In this document: piece after piece, positions 53,148-61,444 of the stretch
How the letters are laid out: every line of letters begins with the position of its first letter
How positions within the stretch are numbered: the stretch's first letter is position 1
NCBI RefSeq assembly: GCF_004137795.1
Contig: NZ_NWTM01000001.1
Coordinates: 310,001-374,000, forward strand
From: Pectobacterium zantedeschiae
GTDB lineage: Bacteria; Pseudomonadota; Gammaproteobacteria; Enterobacterales; Enterobacteriaceae
DNA: 64,000 nucleotides
Reading direction: 5' to 3'
Program-made: the position numbers and the translations under genes
The notes under the pieces: generated by a model
What the model was told of the DNA's origin: nothing
Database searches by the model: none
What the model saw: the letters and a program-made list of their open reading frames with translations, nothing else

Positions 53148-53459
53148 ATGGCGGCGACAAAAAAACAGCCTGAAGAAATTCGTGTTGATGATGATTTAAA
53201 ACTTCTGTCTGAAACGCTGGAGGAGGTGCTGCGCTATACGGGCGATCAGGCAGACCAAGCCTATGTTGATTTGAAGAAAGGTGCGGAAAAAGCGCTGCTG
53301 GAAGTTAAAGCTCGCATTGGTGTGACTGACAGCTATTATGCGCGTGCAAAGCAGGTGGCTGATAAAGCTGATGTGTATGTGCATGATAAACCTTGGCACG
53401 GTATCGGTATCGGTGCCACTGTCGGTCTGGTGCTGGGACTCCTGTTAGCTAAGCGCTAG
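53148..53459 (+). CDS. elaB: ElaB, DUF883 ribosome-associated inner-membrane protein
   Basis: A 103-residue protein of the ElaB/YqjD/YgaM group. A soluble helical charged domain is followed by a C-terminal membrane anchor (GIGIGATVGLVLGLLLAKR, about 84-103) preceded by the family mark HDKPWHGIG. Relatives bind ribosomes in stationary phase. ATG 53148 gives MAATKKQ and close to E. coli length (101); a frame from 53118 is open but unsupported. Position after nuo fits elaB, although elaA, elaC and elaD are missing. Confidence 0.88.
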   Translation: MAATKKQPEEIRVDDDLKLLSETLEEVLRYTGDQADQAYVDLKKGAEKALLEVKARIGVTDSYYARAKQVADKADVYVHDKPWHGIGIGATVGLVLGLLLAKR

Positions 53460-53592
53460 TTTCCGCCGTACCGAGTCAACGTTGCTCGATGGCACATTGC
53501 TCTGTAATCCTTTGTTCTATAGTTATCTTTTGGTAACGACTAGCAAGGTCAGGACGAGTTCTGAATAATTCATGTAAGACGTTTGATAATCG

Positions 53593-53616
53593 ATGTAGCG
53601 GGGTTGCCCGCTACAT
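53593..53616. terminator. Bidirectional hairpin between elaB and treC
   Basis: ATGTAGCGGG (53593-53602), loop GTTG, CCCGCTACAT (53607-53616), perfect over ten pairs, between convergent genes. Confidence 0.75.
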
Positions 53617-53629
53617 TTCCTCATATTCT

Positions 53630-55321
53630 CTATTCCTGAATCTTATCCTCTTTCTCTTGCATCCCCTGTATCCAATATATGGCTTCAAATGGGCGAAGCT
53701 CCAACATTGCCGGTTGCGGCTGTGCATCTGAGTAATTGCTAAATAAGAGCCGCCAGCGGTGGTCGTGGGTATCGATTGGAGGGTGCCAGCGCTGAGGTTG
53801 CTTGCCAAGATTTGCCAAAACCAGAAGCCGTTGTCCCTCCCAGACACGCTGGTAACACCAGACAGTGGGGTGGTCTGGTAGCAAATCCTGATAGTCGCCG
53901 TGCGTGAGTAGCGGCAAGGCTTTACGCATAGCAATAAGCTGCTGATAGGTATAAAAGACGGACTCTTTGTTTGCCTGCGCCTGTCCCGCGTTGATGTGGG
54001 GAAAGTTCTTGCATGGGATTATCCACGGTGTGCCAGTGGTAAACCCAGCATGCTCGCTGTCATCCCATTGCATTGGCGTTCGGCCATTATCGCGTGATTT
54101 GCTGGCGAGGATCGCTAAGATATGGTCATCTGTCTGACCTCGATCGCGCTGTTCGGCAAATTGATTCAGGCTTTCAATATCACGGTATTGTTCAATCTGC
54201 GTATAGCCAGGATTAGTCATACCGAGTTCTTCGCCCTGATAAATATAGGGCGTTCCCTGCATACCGTGAAGTACCATCGCCAGCATTTTGGCGGATTGCA
54301 CACGGAATTCGCCTTCATCGCCAAAACGCGACACGATGCGTGGCTGGTCGTGATTACACCAGAACAGCGCATTCCAGGCGTGATTGTGCATGCCCTGTTG
54401 CCAGTGATTAAAAATCTGCTTGAGTTGGATAAAATCAGGTTCCGCTAGCGTCCATTTTTCCCCATTGGGATAATCGACTTTCAGATGATGAAAATTGAAG
54501 GTCATGGAGAGTTCACCGCCGTCCAGTGCGGCGTAGCGACGGCAGTGTTCCAGTGAAGTCGATGACATCTCACCGACTGTCATTAAGCTGCGGCGCTGAA
54601 AAACATCCTGACTGAATTCCTGTAAGTAATCGTGAATAAGTGGCCCATCGGTATAGAAACGGCGCCCATCGCCCTGTGTATCTGATGGGAAATCCTGCTG
54701 CTTGGAGACTAGGTTAATCACATCCAGCCTCAGTCCGTCTACGCCTTTATCCGCCCAAAATTCACAGACCTGCTTTAATTCATCGCGTACGCGCGGGTGT
54801 TCCCAATTCAGATCGGCCTGTTCGGTGGCGAAAAGGTGCAGATAGTATTGTTTGCTTTCCGCGTGCCACTTCCAGGCTGAGCCACCAAATTTTGAACGCC
54901 AGTTATTGGGGGGCGCACCGTCATTACCATCACGCCAGATATAGAAATGACGATAAGGGCTGCGGCGATCCTGAGCGTTTTGGAACCAGTGATGCTGTGT
55001 AGAGGTATGGTTGAACACCATATCCATGACGATACGAATACGGCGTCGATGCGCTTCGGCGATCAGTTTTTCCATATCGACCATCGTGCCGTAGGTTGGG
55101 TCGATGGCACAGTAGTCGGCCACGTCATAGCCGTTGTCAACCTGAGGAGAAAGGTAAACCGGCGTCAGCCAGATAGCGTCGACGCCCAACTGTTGCAGGT
55201 AATCGAGTCGAGCGGTGACGCCAGCGATGTCGCCAATGCCATTTCCGGTACTGTCCTGAAAGCTCTTCGGATAGATTTGATAAATCACGCCGTTTTGCCA
55301 CCAGGGGAGTGAAGTACTCAT
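53630..55321 (-). CDS. treC: TreC, alpha,alpha-phosphotrehalase
   Basis: A 563-residue cytosolic GH13 hydrolase that splits trehalose-6-phosphate into glucose and glucose-6-phosphate. GH13 regions are complete: DMVFNHTS, the nucleophile Asp in GLRLDVINLVSK, the acid Glu in TVGEMSS and the Asp in WCNHDQPRIVSRFGD. ATG 55321 follows AGGAGGATTTTTC; an open frame reaches 55357 without a better site. It lies downstream of treB as in E. coli. Related oligo-1,6-glucosidases are the alternative, but the treB neighbour settles it. Confidence 0.95.
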   Translation of the reverse strand: MSTSLPWWQNGVIYQIYPKSFQDSTGNGIGDIAGVTARLDYLQQLGVDAIWLTPVYLSPQVDNGYDVADYCAIDPTYGTMVDMEKLIAEAHRRRIRIVMDMVFNHTSTQHHWFQNAQDRRSPYRHFYIWRDGNDGAPPNNWRSKFGGSAWKWHAESKQYYLHLFATEQADLNWEHPRVRDELKQVCEFWADKGVDGLRLDVINLVSKQQDFPSDTQGDGRRFYTDGPLIHDYLQEFSQDVFQRRSLMTVGEMSSTSLEHCRRYAALDGGELSMTFNFHHLKVDYPNGEKWTLAEPDFIQLKQIFNHWQQGMHNHAWNALFWCNHDQPRIVSRFGDEGEFRVQSAKMLAMVLHGMQGTPYIYQGEELGMTNPGYTQIEQYRDIESLNQFAEQRDRGQTDDHILAILASKSRDNGRTPMQWDDSEHAGFTTGTPWIIPCKNFPHINAGQAQANKESVFYTYQQLIAMRKALPLLTHGDYQDLLPDHPTVWCYQRVWEGQRLLVLANLGKQPQRWHPPIDTHDHRWRLLFSNYSDAQPQPAMLELRPFEAIYWIQGMQEKEDKIQE

Positions 55322-55386
55322 GAAAAATCCTCCTGCAACGATATAGCCGAGTCCCAAAAGACACGGCTGAATAGAGGTTAGGACGG

Positions 55387-56805
55387 TTATGCGGGGTCCA
55401 GCGTGCCATTGCGACTTTTGCGCTTATAGACCAGCACGGTCAGCACAATCGGAATGACGGCGGCAACCAACATCGCGAGAGCAAAGATTCCCCAAAACTG
55501 TGGTTTGATGGAGAGGATGCCCGGCAATCCGCCTACGCCGATGCCATTTGCCGTTACGCCATACAGGCCGCAAATGAGCGCCGCGGCGGCGGAGCCGAAC
55601 ATGGCGCACAGCATCGGAAAGCGGTATTTCAGATTGATACCGTACATGGCTGGCTCGGTCACGCCCAGAAAGGCGGAAATTGCTGCGGGAACAGAGATTT
55701 CTCGTTCGTTGGCTTTCCTACTGACGATAATCACTCCGACGACGGCAGCCGCTTGCGCAATATTGGACAGCGCGATGAGTGGCCAGACTGGTGTACCGCC
55801 CATACTTTGAATCATCTGCATATCAATCGCTAACGTTGTTTGGTGCACGCCCGTGATGACCAGCGGCGCATACAGAAACCCAAACAGCGCAGCGCCAACT
55901 GGTGCGAAGCTACCTGTCATGACCGCCTTAACGGCCCAGGCGACGCCATCGCCAATCATTCGACCAAACGGGCCAATCAACGTGTGTGCCAGGAAAACGG
56001 CCAGAATGAGTGATGTTACGGGGACGACCACCAAATAGAGGTAATCCGGCACGATTTTTTTCAGCCGTATTTCGATCAACGCCAGCGCCATCCCAGCTAA
56101 TACAGAAGGGATGACCTGCGCCTGATAGCCTATCTTCTCTATGGTGAACCAGCCAAAATCCCACACTTCAGGCGTTTGTTGGCCAATGAGATAGGCGTTC
56201 ATTAACTGTGGTGATACAAGCGTGATGCCCAGCACGATGCCGAGGATGGGCGTGCCGCCCATTTTGCGTACGGTTGACCAGCAGACGGCAACTGGGAGAT
56301 AGAAGAAGATGGCTTCGCCCAGTAGCCAGAGGAAATCATAGACGGTTTGCCAAATTGGGTAGATCTGTACCAGCGTTTGCCCATCGCGCATCGGGATGTC
56401 ACCGATAACGTTACGCGCCCCGAGGATCAAGCCCCCGCTGATGAGCGCGGGAAGCAGGGGAAAGAAGATCTCGGCGAAATGTGAAATGCTGCGTTCAAAC
56501 CAGCTCATGTTCTGGCGGGCGGCGACTTTGGCTTCTTCCTTATTAATCTCTCCTTTTCCCGTGGTGGCGAGCAGCGCTTTGTAATACTCATCTACGTCGG
56601 TGCCAATCACGACCTGGAATTGTCCTGCGTTCGTGAAGCAACCTTTCACCATCCGCATTTCTTCAATATTTTTGGGATGAGCCTTAGAAGCATCATGTAA
56701 GACGAAGCGAAGGCGGGTGATGCAGTGCGTGACGGCCGCGATGTTTTCACGTCCACCGACTAGTTCGATCAGACGGTCAATATCCTGTTGTTTCACTTTA
56801 CTCAT
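55387..56805 (-). CDS. treB: TreB, PTS trehalose-specific EIIBC
   Basis: A 472-residue sugar-PTS permease that imports trehalose as trehalose-6-phosphate. The EIIB domain (1-80) has the phosphorylated Cys28 in VTHCITRLRF; the EIIC domain (about 110-470) has the family block ALFGFLYAPLVITGVHQTTLAID and GVTEPAMYGINLKY. ATG 56805 is about eight bases after AAGGAC and gives the E. coli length (473). There is no treR gene beside it in this window. Confidence 0.95.
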   Translation of the reverse strand: MSKVKQQDIDRLIELVGGRENIAAVTHCITRLRFVLHDASKAHPKNIEEMRMVKGCFTNAGQFQVVIGTDVDEYYKALLATTGKGEINKEEAKVAARQNMSWFERSISHFAEIFFPLLPALISGGLILGARNVIGDIPMRDGQTLVQIYPIWQTVYDFLWLLGEAIFFYLPVAVCWSTVRKMGGTPILGIVLGITLVSPQLMNAYLIGQQTPEVWDFGWFTIEKIGYQAQVIPSVLAGMALALIEIRLKKIVPDYLYLVVVPVTSLILAVFLAHTLIGPFGRMIGDGVAWAVKAVMTGSFAPVGAALFGFLYAPLVITGVHQTTLAIDMQMIQSMGGTPVWPLIALSNIAQAAAVVGVIIVSRKANEREISVPAAISAFLGVTEPAMYGINLKYRFPMLCAMFGSAAAALICGLYGVTANGIGVGGLPGILSIKPQFWGIFALAMLVAAVIPIVLTVLVYKRKSRNGTLDPA

Positions 56806-57020
56806 AGTCATGTCCTTATATCTTTTAGCGCAGACGTCGGGGACGCGAAGTAAGTACAACTACAGAAAAGCATAGTCTGTTAATGATGTTTTTGCCGTGA
56901 GAGAAAAATGCATTGGGCTGTTTTTAAAAGAGAATGTTCAGACATGCGGCGTGCTGCACAAATCTGTGTTGTACGAGTAGACAAAAAGAAAGGAGGATGA
57001 AGGTAATAGTGGGACGAGAG

Positions 57021-57052
57021 AAAAACAAAAGCCGCCTATAGAAGGCGGCTTT
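57021..57052 (-). terminator. Rho-independent terminator of the small gene upstream of treB
   Basis: Read on the minus strand, AAAGCCGCC (57052-57044) pairs with GGCGGCTTT (57036-57028), followed by TGTTTTT. Confidence 0.88.
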
Positions 57053-57072
57053 AGAGATTGTTTATATCACAA

Positions 57073-57171
57073 TCAGAACGGGCTGATGATTGACCCAATA
57101 CGTTCACAGTAACTGACATAAACATCTCCCATTCTTTTAAAGAATTTGCTGATTTTACGAAACATAGTCAT
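57073..57171 (-). CDS. Unrecognised 32-residue basic amphipathic small protein
   Basis: A short gene on the minus strand. ATG 57171 is preceded by AGAGGAG with a seven-base spacer, and the frame reads MTMFRKISKFFKRMGDVYVS then YCERIGSIISPF, stopping at TGA 57073. The N-terminal half is strongly basic and would form an amphipathic helix, as in membrane-associated microproteins. It has its own promoter (TTGAAA, 17 bases, TACCAT), two CRP-like sites around it, and a Rho-independent terminator, so it looks like a complete transcription unit of about 195 bases. I do not recognise the family. The layout recalls E. coli AzuC/AzuCR (28 residues, CRP-repressed), but visible sequence similarity is slight. 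Alternatively it is a leader of treBC. Confidence 0.65.
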   Translation of the reverse strand: MTMFRKISKFFKRMGDVYVSYCERIGSIISPF

Positions 57172-57200
57172 TATCAGACTCCTCTAACGGGTTAATTAAG

Positions 57201-57273
57201 TGTGATGTTCATCACGTTTTTAATGGTAGCGGAGATGAAATTGGATTTCAACATTTTTGTGATGTTAATCACA
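57201..57273 (-). promoter_or_regulatory. Promoter of the small gene with two CRP-like operators
   Basis: On the minus strand -35 TTGAAA (57251-57246) and -10 TACCAT (57228-57223) are 17 bases apart, giving a start near 57216. TGTGATGTTAATCACA (57258-57273) is a perfect TGTGA-N6-TCACA site centred about 50 bases upstream of that start. TGTGATGTTCATCACG (57201-57216) lies over or just after it. The downstream site would be expected to repress. Confidence 0.65.
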
Positions 57274-57379
57274 AAAATATAACGAGTTGGCAAATTACGC
57301 TCACCGTAGAGAGAAATGAACCTGATGCGCGCCCGATAGCGCCGCGAATCAGGTGGGAGGAATGCAATACGAGGTCGTG

Positions 57380-57937
57380 TCAGGCGGAATAGTGATAAAT
57401 ATTGTGATCGAACCACTGCTCGCCAATCTGCTCTGCATCTTTCTCTGTGTGATGAAAACGGAAGCCGAGACGTTGGGCCACGGCGTTGCTACGCGTGTTG
57501 GCGGTTGACGCTTTGATGACGCAGCGCTCAACGAGGTTCGCATCGGTATAGGCCGCTATTAGCGTGCCGACCGCCTGAGAAATGATGCCTTTACCTTCAA
57601 ATGCTTCGGCGATCCAGTAGCCGATGACGCCTTCCTTATCCTGAATCGTGTTGAAGGACACGATGCCTGCCAGCGCGTCGTCCCAGCGGATGACGTATAC
57701 GGCGGCTGTTTTGGCGAAGAACGTCTTTCTGTTATCGCGAATGGTTTCACGCGTGTCATCGACGCTCTTGACGGAATCCGGCCAGGGCAATGTTCGTCGC
57801 AGGCGTGGTTTTTCCTGCTGAATCAGAGTAAAAAGCGCATCGGCGTCACTCTCTTCCTGTATTGTTAGGCACAGATGGGGCTGTTGGCGTAGCTCATACA
57901 GCTTGTCTAATAACGTATCTACAATCGGCGTTTCCAT
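57380..57937 (-). CDS. GNAT-family N-acetyltransferase (RimL-like)
   Basis: A 185-residue protein with the GNAT fold of the RimJ/RimL type: IRWDDALAGIVSF (strand 4), GVIGYWIAEAFEGKGIISQAV (acetyl-CoA loop, Q/RxxGxG/A variant) and NTRSNAVAQRLGFRFH near the end. It may acetylate a ribosomal protein, an antibiotic or another small amine; the substrate cannot be read. It is followed twelve bases upstream by the phzF-type gene on the same strand. Confidence 0.85.
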   Translation of the reverse strand: METPIVDTLLDKLYELRQQPHLCLTIQEESDADALFTLIQQEKPRLRRTLPWPDSVKSVDDTRETIRDNRKTFFAKTAAVYVIRWDDALAGIVSFNTIQDKEGVIGYWIAEAFEGKGIISQAVGTLIAAYTDANLVERCVIKASTANTRSNAVAQRLGFRFHHTEKDAEQIGEQWFDHNIYHYSA

Positions 57938-57949
57938 AAAACCCTCTCT

Positions 57950-58846
57950 TTACCCTTGCAATGTACCATCAACGATTGTGACGCTGTGCCCGCCGATCCA
58001 AGGTTCATCATTCAGGTAAGTCACAGTAATACGGCCATCGCAGTGAAGCATGGTGCCTTGTCGCACAAGATAACTGAGTGGTGCGGCGACATTATTCGTG
58101 GAATGCTGCTGACGAAGCAGTGCTGCCAGACAGGCATTGGCGCTGCCCGTAACCGGATCTTCTTTAAGATGGCCACGTTCAATATAGAACGCGCGAACTT
58201 CATAATCAGCCGGTGTCGCGTTATCGTGTGGGCCGTAGATGGCGATACCGTTGGTCTGGCTGAGGTTTTCCACTGCTGCGAGCGCCTCTGCATCCGGTAG
58301 GGTATTCAGACAGGTATCGGCACTGTCTACACGAACCACAAGCCAGCGAATACCCATGTGTACGGCGGTAGGTGGATAGCGCTTATCGATGCGGGTAGTT
58401 CCATGGTTGGTCATGCCCAGCGCTTTTTCCAGCAGCGGCATATGCTCATCGCCAAACGGAACGATGGTGGCCTGCGGGGCGTGAAAAGCGAGGCTACCAT
58501 CATTATCGATGTTGATTGGAACTAAACCAACGCCACATTGTTGTATCAACTGCCCTGGAGATTTAGGGCGCAATCCTTCTTCCAGCAGCGCATGTGCGGT
58601 GCCTAGTGTGGGGTGTCCGGCAAAGGGCATCTCCGATTCTGGCGTAAAAATACGGACATGATAATCCGCCAAGGGATCGGTAGCGGGCAGGACAAACGTG
58701 GTTTCTGACAGGTTTGTCCAACGCGCGATATCCTGCATTTGCGCATCGGTTAACCCATTCGCCTCCATAACCACGGCAAGCGGATTGCCCTTGAAAGGCT
58801 GCTGGGTGAAAACATCGACCTGTTTGAAACGACGTACTATAGGCAT
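57950..58846 (-). CDS. PhzF-family isomerase/epimerase-like protein
   Basis: A 298-residue protein of the PhzF/YddE family (diaminopimelate-epimerase fold). The start [20 protein letters not shown], the catalytic Glu in [24 protein letters not shown] and [15 protein letters not shown] are diagnostic. Housekeeping members have unknown substrates; nothing around it suggests phenazine synthesis. Probably cotranscribed with the GNAT gene. Confidence 0.9.
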   Translation of the reverse strand: MPIVRRFKQVDVFTQQPFKGNPLAVVMEANGLTDAQMQDIARWTNLSETTFVLPATDPLADYHVRIFTPESEMPFAGHPTLGTAHALLEEGLRPKSPGQLIQQCGVGLVPINIDNDGSLAFHAPQATIVPFGDEHMPLLEKALGMTNHGTTRIDKRYPPTAVHMGIRWLVVRVDSADTCLNTLPDAEALAAVENLSQTNGIAIYGPHDNATPADYEVRAFYIERGHLKEDPVTGSANACLAALLRQQHSTNNVAAPLSYLVRQGTMLHCDGRITVTYLNDEPWIGGHSVTIVDGTLQG

Positions 58847-58963
58847 CGCATTTCTCTCCTGTATGCGCTATCGCTTAAATATTACTCAAAACTAACCGCG
58901 ATCCTAGCGCGCGCTTGTGTCATAATGCGCGCCAAATCACATTCCGACTCGAGTATAAGTGCT

Positions 58964-60556
58964 GTGTTAAGTACCAACAATATCACCATGCAGTTCGGCA
59001 GCAAGCCGTTGTTTGAAAACATTTCCGTTAAATTTGGCGGCGGCAACCGTTACGGTTTGATTGGCGCGAATGGCTGCGGTAAATCCACCTTTATGAAGAT
59101 TCTCGGCGGCGATCTAGTGCCGAGCGGTGGTAATGTCTTCCTCGATCCTAATGAACGTCTGGGTAAACTGCGTCAGGATCAGTTCGCGTTTGAAAAATAT
59201 AGCGTCCTGGATACCGTTATCATGGGCCACGGTGAGCTGTGGGCGGTAAAAGAAGAGCGCGACCGTATCTACTCATTGGCTGAAATGAGCGAAGCCGACG
59301 GCTATAAAGTTGCCGATCTGGAAGTGGCATACGGTGAGATGGATGGCTACAGCGCAGAATCACGTGCGGGCGAACTGCTACTCGGCGTGGGGATCCCTGT
59401 TGAGCAGCACTATGGCTTGATGAGCGAGATTGCCCCTGGCTGGAAACTGCGTGTTCTGTTGGCGCAGGCGCTGTTTGCCGATCCTGATATTCTGCTGCTT
59501 GACGAACCAACCAACAACCTGGATATCGATACTATCCGCTGGTTAGAGCAGGTGCTGAATGAACGTAACAGCACCATGATCATTATCTCGCATGACCGTC
59601 ACTTCCTGAACATGGTCTGTACGCACATGGCGGATCTGGATTATGGTGAACTGCGTATTTATCCCGGTAACTACGATGAATACATGACGGCAGCGACGCA
59701 GGCTCGTGAGCGTTTACTGGCCGATAACGCCAAGAAGAAAGCGCAAATTTCCGAACTGCAATCGTTTGTTAGCCGCTTTAGCGCCAACGCCTCTAAATCC
59801 AAGCAGGCAACCTCGCGTGCGCGCCAGATCGATAAAATTCAACTTGATGAAGTGAAAGCATCCAGCCGTCAAAACCCGTTTATCCGTTTTGATCAGGATA
59901 AGAAACTGTTCCGTAATGCGTTGGAAGTTGAAGCATTGAGCAAAGGTTTTGATAACGGTCCGTTGTTTAGCAAGCTGGGTCTGATGGTCGAAGTCGGTGA
60001 GAAAGTCGCTATTCTGGGGACCAACGGTATTGGTAAATCGACGCTGTTGAAAACGCTGGTTGGTGATTTCGAAGCCGATAGCGGCACCGTGAAGTGGTCA
60101 GAAAATGCCAAAATTGGCTACTACGCGCAGGATCACGAATACGAATTCGATGAGACGCTGACGGTGTTTGACTGGATGAGCCAGTGGAAACAGGAAAAAG
60201 ACGACGAGCAAGCGGTACGTAGCGTACTGGGTCGTTTGCTGTTCAGCCAGGATGATATCAAGAAGAAAGTGAAGGTGTTATCCGGTGGTGAAAAAGGCCG
60301 CATGCTGTTCGGTAAGCTGATGATGCAGCGTCCGAATATTCTGGTAATGGATGAACCGACCAACCACCTTGATATGGAATCCATTGAATCGCTGAACATG
60401 GCGTTGGAAATGTATGAAGGGACGCTGTTGTTCGTTTCTCATGACCGTGAATTTGTTAGCTCGCTGGCAACCCGTATTCTGGAAATGACGCCAAATAAAG
60501 TGAACGATTTCACCGGTAACTATGAAGATTACCTGCGTAGTCAGGGTATTCAGTAA
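58964..60556 (+). CDS. ybiT: YbiT, ABC-F family ATPase
   Basis: A 530-residue cytosolic tandem ABC protein of the ABC-F translation-factor group. First Walker [10 protein letters not shown], signature-type [18 protein letters not shown] region, Walker [15 protein letters not shown]; the interdomain linker [15 protein letters not shown]; second Walker [10 protein letters not shown], signature [12 protein letters not shown], Walker [17 protein letters not shown] 58964 reproduces the E. coli length; a longer frame to ATG 58925 adds thirteen unlikely residues. In E. coli ybiT is elsewhere on the chromosome. Confidence 0.94.
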   Translation: MLSTNNITMQFGSKPLFENISVKFGGGNRYGLIGANGCGKSTFMKILGGDLVPSGGNVFLDPNERLGKLRQDQFAFEKYSVLDTVIMGHGELWAVKEERDRIYSLAEMSEADGYKVADLEVAYGEMDGYSAESRAGELLLGVGIPVEQHYGLMSEIAPGWKLRVLLAQALFADPDILLLDEPTNNLDIDTIRWLEQVLNERNSTMIIISHDRHFLNMVCTHMADLDYGELRIYPGNYDEYMTAATQARERLLADNAKKKAQISELQSFVSRFSANASKSKQATSRARQIDKIQLDEVKASSRQNPFIRFDQDKKLFRNALEVEALSKGFDNGPLFSKLGLMVEVGEKVAILGTNGIGKSTLLKTLVGDFEADSGTVKWSENAKIGYYAQDHEYEFDETLTVFDWMSQWKQEKDDEQAVRSVLGRLLFSQDDIKKKVKVLSGGEKGRMLFGKLMMQRPNILVMDEPTNHLDMESIESLNMALEMYEGTLLFVSHDREFVSSLATRILEMTPNKVNDFTGNYEDYLRSQGIQ

Positions 60557-60563
60557 TCGCGTT

Positions 60564-60591
60564 GATACGGCCTCATTATCGAGGCCGTATC
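60564..60591. terminator. Hairpin between ybiT and the heme-type binding-protein gene
   Basis: GATACGGCCTC (60564-60574) is exactly complementary to GAGGCCGTATC (60581-60591). It lies between convergent genes and probably ends both transcripts. Confidence 0.75.
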
Positions 60592-60608
60592 ATTTAGGGA
60601 ATGTAAGT

Positions 60609-61439
60609 TTAGTCAGGATAAAAACCGCGATTTAATGCTTCAACCGCCTCGGCAACGCGCGGCCCCATGCCCAGTAAAATCGCCTGATCGAGCGCGATAA
60701 TACGTTGGTTTTTCCAGGCTGAGGTTTGCACCAGCCCCGGAATTGCCGCCAGAGCCTCCACGCCGTTTACGACATTTTGCGTGGTTACTACAATCACGTC
60801 AGGATTCACCGCAATCATCGCCTCGCCTCCGTAAGTACGGTACTGACTATGCGTGGCAACATTCCTACCACCCGCCAACGTGATTAGACTATCTACAACG
60901 GTATTTTTTCCCGCAACCTGCGCTGCACCGCCGCCGACACTCAGCAGAAACACGACGTTGACGCGATTCTTCTGCGTCGTCAGCCGCTCTGTTATGGCAC
61001 CCAACTGTTGAGAGAGATGACTAGCCAACTGCTCGGCAGCATCAGAGCGATGAAGCAGTGCGCCAGCCTGACGAATATTGCTAAGCAACTGCTCTGGTGT
61101 GCTGGGCGTGCGGGTAAAACGCGACACCGTTACGCCAGCCTGCGCTAGCTGATTGAGCACCTGCGGCGGATTGGCGTCCTGCCAGGTCATCAACAGCGTT
61201 GGGTGCAGTGACAAAATACCTTCGCTCGTCAACTGCTGCCAGTTGCTGACCTTTGGCAGCGTTGCCGTTTGTGGCGGATAGGTGGTGGTTTGATCTACGC
61301 CCACCACCATATCGCCAGCACCGAGTGCATAAACAATTTCTACCAGCGAGCCACCGGCAATCACTACGCGCGGGGTGGTCGCGCAGGTGAAGGAAGACAG
61401 TACAAAGAGCATTAACGCGATTATCGCCTTCATCAACAT
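60609..61439 (-). CDS. HmuT-like heme/hemin ABC transporter substrate-binding protein
   Basis: A 276-residue periplasmic protein with an N-terminal signal peptide (about 1-22; the lone Cys is not in a proper lipobox). The class III binding-protein fold is shown by VVIAGGSLVEIVYALGAGDMVVG and SEGILSLHPTLLMTWQDANPP at the N-lobe, with YRTYGGEAMIAVNPDVIVV in the C-lobe, matching HmuT-type hemin carriers. It starts five bases after the receptor stop, so both are coupled. No permease or ATPase genes follow; ybiT converges instead. Confidence 0.82.
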   Translation of the reverse strand: MLMKAIIALMLFVLSSFTCATTPRVVIAGGSLVEIVYALGAGDMVVGVDQTTTYPPQTATLPKVSNWQQLTSEGILSLHPTLLMTWQDANPPQVLNQLAQAGVTVSRFTRTPSTPEQLLSNIRQAGALLHRSDAAEQLASHLSQQLGAITERLTTQKNRVNVVFLLSVGGGAAQVAGKNTVVDSLITLAGGRNVATHSQYRTYGGEAMIAVNPDVIVVTTQNVVNGVEALAAIPGLVQTSAWKNQRIIALDQAILLGMGPRVAEAVEALNRGFYPD

Positions 61440-61444
61440 GAATC

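Larger units (their letters stand above)
56806..57379. other. Region between treB and the GNAT gene
   Basis: 574 bases. The part next to treB (56806-57020) is its probable leader, where I found no clear TreR-type operator. The rest contains a terminator (57021-57052), a 32-codon gene (57073-57171), and its promoter with two CRP-like sites (57201-57273), all on the minus strand. Confidence 0.65.

Noticed and set aside
57201-57273. FNR sites instead of CRP sites upstream of the small gene
   Set aside because: The 57258-57273 site keeps the TGTGA-N6-TCACA pattern exactly, while the FNR pattern TTGAT-N4-ATCAA is matched less well; FNR cross-recognition remains possible.
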